Part shown: piece by piece, positions 30,501 to 39,500 of the stretch
Layout of the letters: the number at the start of each line of letters is the position of its first letter
Numbering within the stretch: position 1 is the stretch's first letter
NCBI GenBank assembly: GCA_919901855.1
Contig: CAKKQC010000032.1
Coordinates: 1 to 64,000, forward strand
Direction: 5' to 3'
DNA: 64,000 nucleotides
Source of the DNA: a bacterium
GTDB taxonomy: Bacteria > Oederibacteriota > CAKKQC01
Notes under the pieces: model-generated
What the model saw: only the letters and a program-made list of their open reading frames with translations
Database searches by the model: none
What the model was told of the DNA's origin: nothing
Position numbers and translations under genes: made by a program

Positions 30501-33500
30501 CTCTCGGCGACGGACGCCTTCAACCTGGCGACGGTCGGGGTGTCGGTCGTGAAGACCCAGGTCGTCCCGGCCGCCGGCGCCACGATCGCCGCCGGGGACC
30601 TCGTAAGGTACCGGATCGTGGTGACGAACACGGGGGCCGTGACCGTGACCAGCGTCCTGCTCGTCGACACGCTGGCTCCGCAGGTCGTGAACGTGACGAC
30701 GACGGCGACGGGGTTCGCCCTGCCCGCGGTCGTCTCCGGTGCCGGCGGGACCGTGTACGCCTGGACGGGGGCCGGACTGACCATGGGGCCGAACCTGAGT
30801 TACACGTTCACGGTCACGGGCCAGGCGGGCGTGACCTGCGCGGCGACCGTGATCGGGAACACGGCCTACGTGAGCGCGGGCACCGCGTGCGCCGCGGGGA
30901 TCCTGTCGTCGAGCGCGGCGTCCGGCACATTCACGCTCTCGCCGCCGGCGCTGGCGGTGCAGGTGCAGAAGACGATGGCGGGGGGGACGTGGCCGGGGCA
31001 AGCGGTGAGCTACAGCGTCATCGTTACGAACGCGGGGTCGGCCACGATCACCAACCTGGTCATCGTGGACACGGTCTCGCCCGTGGTGGTGGGCGCGGTG
31101 GCGGGGACGCCGGCGGGCTGGGCGTCACCGGTGGTCACGAGCGTGGCCTCGGGGACGCTGTTTGCTTGGACCGGCTCCGGCCTGACCTTCTACCCGGGTA
31201 CCACGACGACGTTCACGATCAGCGGGAGCATCGGGGTCGTGTGCGCGGCGACGCAGGTCTCGAACACGGGGTTCGCGATCGCGGCGAGCGCGTGCTCGAC
31301 GACCGTCCTAGTGACGAACGCGGTGGGGGTGCTGGTGCCGGCGCCGACGATCGGGATGTCGGTCGCCAAGGTGCTCCTGACCTCGCCCGCGCAGCGGGGC
31401 GATCCCGTCGGGTACCGGATCGTGGTGACGAATACGGGGACCTCGACCGTCGTGAGCCTGACGGTCGTGGACACGCTCGCGCCGCAGGTGGTGGCGGTGA
31501 CGACGACGGCGACGGGTTTCGCCCTGCCGGCGGTCGCGGACTCCACGTCAGGCGCGGGGACCGTGTACGCGTGGAGCGGGACCGGGCTCGCGATGGGGCC
31601 GGGCGCGTCCTTCACCTTCACGATCACCGGCCAGCTCGGGTTCAGCATTGCGCCCGTGACCGTCGGCAACACGGTATTTGTCGGCGTGGCGGACGCGTGC
31701 GGAGCCGCCGCGGGCACGGCGGCGTCGGGCACGTTCACGACGGCGACGGCGGCCGTGCTGGCGGCCTCGGTGGCCGCGTACACGTCGCCGCTCTGTGCCG
31801 GGGACCCTACGCTCGTGACGGTCACGGTCACGAACACGGGCGGCGCGACCGCGTTGTCCGTCGGCGCCCCGGACTTCACGCTCGGCGGGACGGGGAGCGC
31901 GATCAAGGCCGCCGGCCCCAACCCCGCGGGCCCCGTGACCTTGGCGGGCGGGGCGTCGGCGACCTTCACCTGGACCTACACCGGCGGCACGTCGGGGTCT
32001 TCGGAGTTCACGACGACCGTCGCGGGGCAGGACCAGAACAGCGGGCTCGCGCTGACCACGGGGCCGGTGACGTCGAACGCGATTCTGGTGCGGACGCCGG
32101 GGGCTCTCGCGGTGGCGGCGGCCGCGCCGGCCTTCGTTTCCGTGGGGCAGTGGTTCGCGGTGACGCTGACGGTGACGAATACCGGGGAGACGGTGGTGAG
32201 CGCTCTCACGCCCGCGATCGCGATCGGGCCGGGCGCGGCGCTGGTGACGGCGGAGCCGCCGGCGCCGGGGGGCACGTCCCTCGCGGGCGGCGCCTCGACG
32301 ACGTTCGTCTGGACGTATTCGGCGGCGGGGTCGGGGCTGGTGGCCTTCACGGCTTCGGCGGCGGGAACGACCTGTGCGGCGACAAACCTGGTCGCGGCGG
32401 TGACCGTGTCCACGACCCTCCAGACGCCGGCGGCACTGGTCGCGGCGGCGGCCGCCCTCCCCACGACCGTCGGCGTCGGCCAGACGTTCCTCCTGACCGT
32501 GACGGTGACGAACACTGGCGCCGCGCCGGCGACGGGGGTCGCGCCGGCGCCCCCTGTCGTGGCGGGCGCGGGGGTCGCGTCCTTCCTCGCCGGCCCGTCG
32601 CCGGCGGGGCCCGTGAGCCTGGCCGGCGGCGCCTCCATCGTCTTCACGTGGACGTACAGCGGGTCCTCGTCGGGGGTGGTTGACCTCACCACCACGGTGA
32701 CCGGGACGGATGTGAACACGGTGGTGGCGCTCTCGACGGGGGCGGTCGTCGCCGGCCCGGTCACGATCGTGCCGTCCGGGACCCTGGTCTCGCGGGAGAC
32801 GGTGTCGGCGCTGCCGGTCTCGGTGGGGCAGTGGATCCGGGTGACTTTCACGGTCACGAACGAGGGCGGGGTCGCCGCGTCCGCGGTGACCCCGGGGCTC
32901 GTGAACGCGTCGACGGCGGTGCTTGCGCTGATCTCGGGTCCCGTGCCGGCGGGTCCGTTGACGCTGGCCGCCGGCGGGGCGACGACGTTCGTGTGGACGT
33001 TCTCGGCGTCTGGTGCGGGGTCGCTGGCCCTGAGCCTGACGGCGACGGGGACGGACGGGGGGACGGGGGACCCGCTCTACACGTTCCAGTCCCAGTTCGT
33101 GCCGGTGGCGGTGCAGACGCCGGCGGCGCTCGCCGCGGCGGTGGCGATGTTGCCGGCGCAGGTGAGTGTCGGCCAGTCGTTCCTGGTGACGGTGACGGTG
33201 ACCAATACAGGACAGGCCGGGGCGACCGGCGTGACTCCGGCCGGGCCGGCGGTGGGCGGCGCGGGGACCGCGACCGTCGCGGCCGGCCCAACCCCGGGGG
33301 CTCCCGTGCCGGTCGCGGGCGGAGCATCGGTCACGTTCACGTGGACGATGACGGCGTCGGCGGCGGGAAGCGTCGGGTTCACGACGACCGTGACCGGCGC
33401 GGACGCCAACGCGGGGTGGGCGCTCACGACGGGACCTAGGACGGCGGCTGGGCTCATCCAGACCGCCGCGGCGCTGACGGCGTCGCTCCACGCCTTCCCC

Positions 33501-36500
33501 AGCCCCCGGGATACGGGGCAGGCTTTCCTCGTGACGCTTACGGTGACGAACTCGGGGGCCGCGGCGGCGACCGGGGTCGACGCGTCGGCCATACTTCTTG
33601 AGGGGACCGGCGGGGCGACGGCGGTCGGCGGGCCGACACCGGCCATGCCGGTGACGATTCCGGGCGGCACCTCCATGGTCTTCACGTGGACGTACAGTGG
33701 GACGGCGGCCGGGACGGTGCGGTTCACGACGACGGTGACGGCGGCCGACGGCAATGCGGGGTGGGCGGTGACGACGGGCCCGGTGATGTCGGGGGCGGTC
33801 GTGATCGAGACCCCGGCGGCGCTCGCCGCGGCGGTGGCGATGCTGCCGGCGCAGGTGAGTGTGGGCCAGGGCTTCCTCGTGACGGTGACGGTCACCAATT
33901 CCGGCATGGCCGGGGCGACCTCCGTCGCCCCGGCCATGCTTGCCGCAAGTGGAACGGGGGCAGTCGTGCTGGTGGATGGTCCATTCCCCTCAATCCCCGT
34001 TCCACTTGCGGGGGGCGGGGCGGTCACGTTCACGTGGACGATGACGGCCTCCTCCGCGGGGAGCATGGTCCTGACCTCGACGGTGACGGGGACCGACGCG
34101 AACACGGCCGCGGCACTCACGACGGGGCCGAAGACGGCGTCGGGCGTGATCCAGACCGTGGCGGCGCTGACGGCTTCGCTCGAGGCATTCCCCAGTCCGC
34201 GGAACACGGGGCAGGGGTTCCTGCTGACGCTGACGGTGACGAACTCGGGCCAGGCGGCGGCGACGGGCGTGGACTCTTCGGCCTTCCTTCTCGAGGGGAC
34301 CGGCGGGGCCGCGGTCGTCGGTGGGCCGACGCCGGCCATGCCGGTGACGATTCCGGGCGGCACCTCCATGGTCTTCACGTGGACGTACGCGGGATCGGCG
34401 GACGGAACCGTGCGGTTCACGACGACGGTGACCGCGGTGGACGGCAACGCGGGGTGGGCGGTGACGACGGGTCCGGTGATGTCGGGCGTGGTCGTGATCG
34501 AGACCCCGGCGGCGCTGGCCGCCGCGGTCGCCATGCTGCCGGCGCAGGTGAGTGTCGGCCAGTCGTTCCTCGTGACGGTGACGGTCACCAATTCGGGTGG
34601 GGCGATGGCGACCGGCGTGACGGCGGCACCCCTGCTCGAGACCGGGGCGGGAGTGACGGTCTCCGGCGGGCCGTGGCCGGCAGGACCGGCGAGCCTCGGG
34701 GCGGGAGTGGCGGTGACGTTCACCTGGACGTTCACGGCGGCGTCGGCTGGCACCGCGCTCTTCACGGCGACGGCGACGGGGACGGACGCTAATACGGCGG
34801 CCGCGCTGTCCTCGGGCCCGGCATCGGTGTCCGGGGTGATCCAGACGGCGGCCTCGCTGTCCGCGGCGCTGGCCGCGTTCCCGAGCCCGCGGAACACCGG
34901 CCAGGGCTTCCTCGTGACGCTGACGATCACGAATACGGGCCAGGCGTCCGCGCTTGGGGTCGACGCATCCGGGTTCCTGCTTGAAGGGACGGGCGGGGCG
35001 ACGGTCGTCGGCGGACCGACGCCGGTTCTGCCGGCCACGATTCCGGGCGGCGCCTCCATGGTCTTTACATGGACGTACAGCGGGGCGACGGCGGGGACGG
35101 TGCGGTTCACGACAACGGTGGCGGGGACGGATGCGAACAGCGCAGCGGCAGTGACGACGGGCCCGGTGATGTCGGGGGCGGTCGTGATCGAGACCCCGGC
35201 GGCGCTCGCCGCGGCGGTGGCGATGCTGCCGGCGCAGGTGAGTGTGGGCCAGGGCTTCCTCGTGACGGTGACGGTGACCAATTCGGGGGGGGCGACGGCG
35301 GCCGGGGTGGCGGCGGCGCCCTTGCTGGAGACCGGCGCAGGTGTGACGCCCGTGGGCGGCCCGTGGCCCGCGGGCCCGGTCAGCCTTGGCACTGGGACCG
35401 CCGTCACGTTCACCTGGACGTTCACGGCGGCGTCGGCTGGCACCGCGCTCTTCACGGCGACGGCGACGGGGACGGACGCTAATACGGCGGCCGCGCTGTC
35501 CTCGGGCCCGGCATCGGTGTCCGGGGTGATCCAGACGGCGGCCTCGCTGTCCGCGGCGCTGGCCGCGTTCCCGAGCCCGCGGAACACCGGCCAGGGCTTC
35601 CTCGTGACGCTGACGATCACGAATACGGGCCAGGCGTCCGCGCTTGGGGTCGACGCATCCGGGTTCCTGCTTGAAGGGACGGGCGGGGCGACGGTCGTCG
35701 GCGGACCGACGCCGGTTCTGCCGGCCACGATTCCGGGCGGCGCCTCCATGGTCTTTACATGGACGTACAGCGGGGCGACGGCGGGGACGGTGCGGTTCAC
35801 GACAACGGTGGCGGGGACGGATGCGAACAGCGCGGCGGCGCTGACGACAGGATCGGTCATGTCGGGCGTGGTCGTGGTGCAGACTCCGGCGGCGGTTCAG
35901 GCCGCGCTGGCCGCTCTTCCCTCGACCGTCGGCGTCGGGCAGGACTTCCTGGTGACGCTGACGGTGACGAATACGGGCGGGACGACGGCGACCGGCGTGA
36001 GCGCGCCGGAGCCGGTCGTGGCGGGCACGGGGGTCGCGTCCTTCCTCGCGGGACCGTTGCCGGCGATGCCGGTCACGCTCGTGGGCGGGGCCAGCGTCAC
36101 GTTCACCTGGACGTTCAGCGGCGCGTCTTCCGGCCTGGTCGATCTCACCACGACGGTTACGGGGACCGATGCGAACACGGCGGCGGCGGTCTCGACGGGG
36201 CCGGTGGTCGTCGGTCCGGTCACGATCGTGCCGTCCGGTACCCTGGTGTCGCGGGTGACGGTGACGGTATTGCCGGTGTCGGTGGGTCAGTGGATAACGG
36301 TGGCGCTGACGGTCACGAACGACGGAGGGGTGCCGGCGAACGCCGTGATCCCCGGAGTCGTGAACGCGTCGACGGCGGCGCTCGCGCTGGTCTCGGGTCC
36401 GGTGCCGGCGGGGCCGGTGACGCTGGGGCCGGGCGCGGCGCAGGTCTTCGTGTGGACGTTCTCGGCGTCGGGGGCGGGATCCTTGGCTCTCAGTCTGACG

Positions 36501-39500
36501 ACGACGGGGACGGACGGGGGGACGGGGGATCCGCTCTACACGTTCCAGTCCGTGTTCGTGCCGGTGGCGGTGCAGACGCCGGCGACGCTCGCCGCCTCGG
36601 TCGCCATGCTGCCGCCGCAGTTGAGCGTTGGCCAGCCGTTCCTGGTGACGGTGACGGTGACCAATACGGGGCAGGCCGGCGCGACCGGCGTGGCCCCGGC
36701 GGGCCCGGAGGTCGCGGGGCCGGGTGCCGCGACGGTCGTGGCGGGACCAACCCCGGCGTCCCCGATGCCGCTCGCCGGGGGGGCATCGGTCACGTTCACG
36801 TGGACGATGACGGCGTCGGCCGCGGGGATCGTCGGGTTCACGGCGACGGTGACCGGCGCGGACGGCAATGCGGGATGGGCGCTGACGACCGGGCCGGTGA
36901 CGGCGGCGGGCACGATCCAGACGGCGGCCGCACTAACCGCGTCGCTCGACGCGTTCCCGACGCCACGGAACGTGGCCCAGGGCTTCCTCGTGACGCTGAC
37001 GGTCGCGAACTCGGGCGGGGCGGCGGCGACGGGCGTGAACGCGTCCGCCTTCCTGCTCGAGGGGACGGGGGCGGCGTCGGTGAGCGCCGGACCGAACCCG
37101 GCCCTGCCGGTGACGATCTCCGGCGGCGCGACCCGGGTCTTCACGTGGACGCTGACGGGGTCGACGGCGGGGACGGTCTGGGCGACGACGACGGTGAGCG
37201 GAGCCGACGCCAACAGCGGCGTCGTGCTGACCGCGGGGCCCGCGTGGTCCGGCGTCGTGGTCGTGCAGGCGCCGGCTGCACTCGCGGCCTCGGCGGCGGC
37301 CCTGCCCGCGACCGTCGGGGTCGGGCAGGCCATGTTCCTGACCGTGACGGTGACCAATACGGGACAGGCGACGGCGACCGGGGTGGCGCCGGCCGCGCCG
37401 GTGGCGGGCGGGACGGGCGCGCTCTCGGCCGTGGCCGGGCCTTTCCCGGCTGGTTCCGTGACCATCGCGGGCGGGGCGATGGTGGTCTTCACGTGGACTT
37501 ACGACGGGGCATCGGTAGGGTCCGTCGGGCTGACCACGACGGTGACCGGGACGGACGCGAACACGGCGGCGGCGCTGACGACGGGGCCGGTGACGGTCGC
37601 GCCGATCACGGTCGTGCCGGCGGGCAGTCTCCTGCCCGCGGTCTCGGTCTCGCCCATGCCGGTCTCGGTCGGCCAGCAGATCCGGGTCGCGCTGACGGTC
37701 ACGAACACGGGCGGCACGGCGGCGAACAACGTGACGCCGGCGCTGGTCGACGGTTCGGCCGCGGCGCTGACGCTCCTGTCGGGGCCCGTCCCGCCGGGGC
37801 CGGTGACGCTCGCCTCGGGGGCGGGTACGACCTTCGTCTGGACCTTCTCGGCCGCGGGGGCGGGCGCTGTGGCGTTGAGCCTGACCGCGACGGGGACCGA
37901 CGGGGGGTCGGGCGATCCGCTCTACACGGCCATGGACGTGGCCGGCCTCGTGCAGACGCCGGCGGCGCTCGCCGCGTCGGCGGCAGCATACGCGGGGAGT
38001 GTCTGCGGTCCGTTTCTCGTCACGCTCACGGTGACCAACACCGGGCAGGCAACTGCGGTGGGGGTCAACGCGTTGGGGCCGGTTGACTACTTCGACGCCG
38101 GGAGTCCTCTCCCGATCGGTCCCTCGACGCCGGCGATGCCGGTGGCACTCGCGGGGGGAGCGGCGGTGACCTTCACCTGGACGCACGTGGGCGGAGTGCC
38201 TGGCACCTACATTCTGACCTCGACGGCCTTCGGGACCGACCAGAATGACGGGAGCGCGCGGTCCTCGGGTCCGGCGGTGGCGGGGACGGTGACGGTGCAG
38301 AATTCGGGCGCGCTGGTGGCTTCATCCTCCGCGCCGGTGACTGTGTCGTTTGGTCAGGAGATCGCGGTGCGGCTGACGGTCACGAACGCGGGTGGATCCA
38401 ACGTGACCGGAATTTCGGCGACGGTGTACGTGAACCCGGGGTCGGCGAGCATCGCCGCCGTGAGTTGGCCGCTGAACAGCCTGATGCTTCCTGCCGGGTC
38501 GGCCACGACGTTCGAGTGGCGGTACGCGGCGATCTCCTCCGGCACGGTCAGCTTCACGATGACGGCGGCGGGGCTCACGTGCGGGGCCGTGCCGATGGTC
38601 GTGAGCCGGACGGTGACGGCCACGGTGCAGATCCCGGCGGCACTTGGGGCCGCAGTCGCCATGCTCCCGGCGCAGGTGAGCGTGGGGCAGGCGTTCCTCG
38701 TGACGGTCACCGTGACCAATACGGGCGGGGCGACGGCGACGGGCGTGACGGCGGCGCCCCTGCTCGAGACCGGCGCGGGCGTGACGCCGGTGGGTGGGCC
38801 GTGGCCGGCGGGGCCGGTGACGCTCGGCGGGGCGGCGTCGGTGACCTTCACGTGGACCTTCTCGGCGGCGTCGGCGGGGACCGCGATCTTCACGGCGACG
38901 GCGACGGGCACGGACGCGAACACGGCGGCGGCGCTGACGTCGGGGCCGGTGTCGGTCTCGGGCCTCGTGCAGATGCCGGCGGCGCTCGACATAGCTGCCG
39001 TCCTGTTCCCGGCCAGCGTCGGACAGGGGCAGGCCCTCTGGCTCACGGTGACCGTGACCAATATCGGGCAGGCCGCGGCCACGGTGGTGGTGCCGGCGAC
39101 GCCGGCGGTGTGGGGATCCGGCTCGGTTGTGGCCGGCGCGGGCCCGTGGCCGGCGGCGCCGGTGACCGTGGCCGGCGGAAGCGCGGTCACTTTCACGTGG
39201 ACGTACGTCGGCGGCGCGGTGGGCAGCGCGGGCCTCACGACGACGGTCACGGGGTTGGATGGGAACGCGGACTGGGTTCTCGCGTCCGGGCCGATCTCCG
39301 CGGGCCCCGTCACGGTCACGCCGGCGGCCGACCTCGTTTCCGCCACGGCGACGTCGCCGCTCCCGGTGTCGGTGGGGCAGTGGATCACGGTGGCCTTCAC
39401 GGTGACGAACGAGGGCGGAACCGCGGCGAACGGCGTGACGCCCGGGCTGGCCAACGCCTCGACCGCGGTCCTGACTCTCGTTACGGGCCCCGTTCCCGCG

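Noticed and set aside
33077-35860. 927-codon open frame on the minus strand, with many other long antisense frames across 27.6-41.6 kb
   Set aside because: They mirror the repetitive GC-biased codons of the giant plus-strand gene. They have no ribosome-binding sites, and their proteins are low-complexity Pro/Ala/Val repeats.
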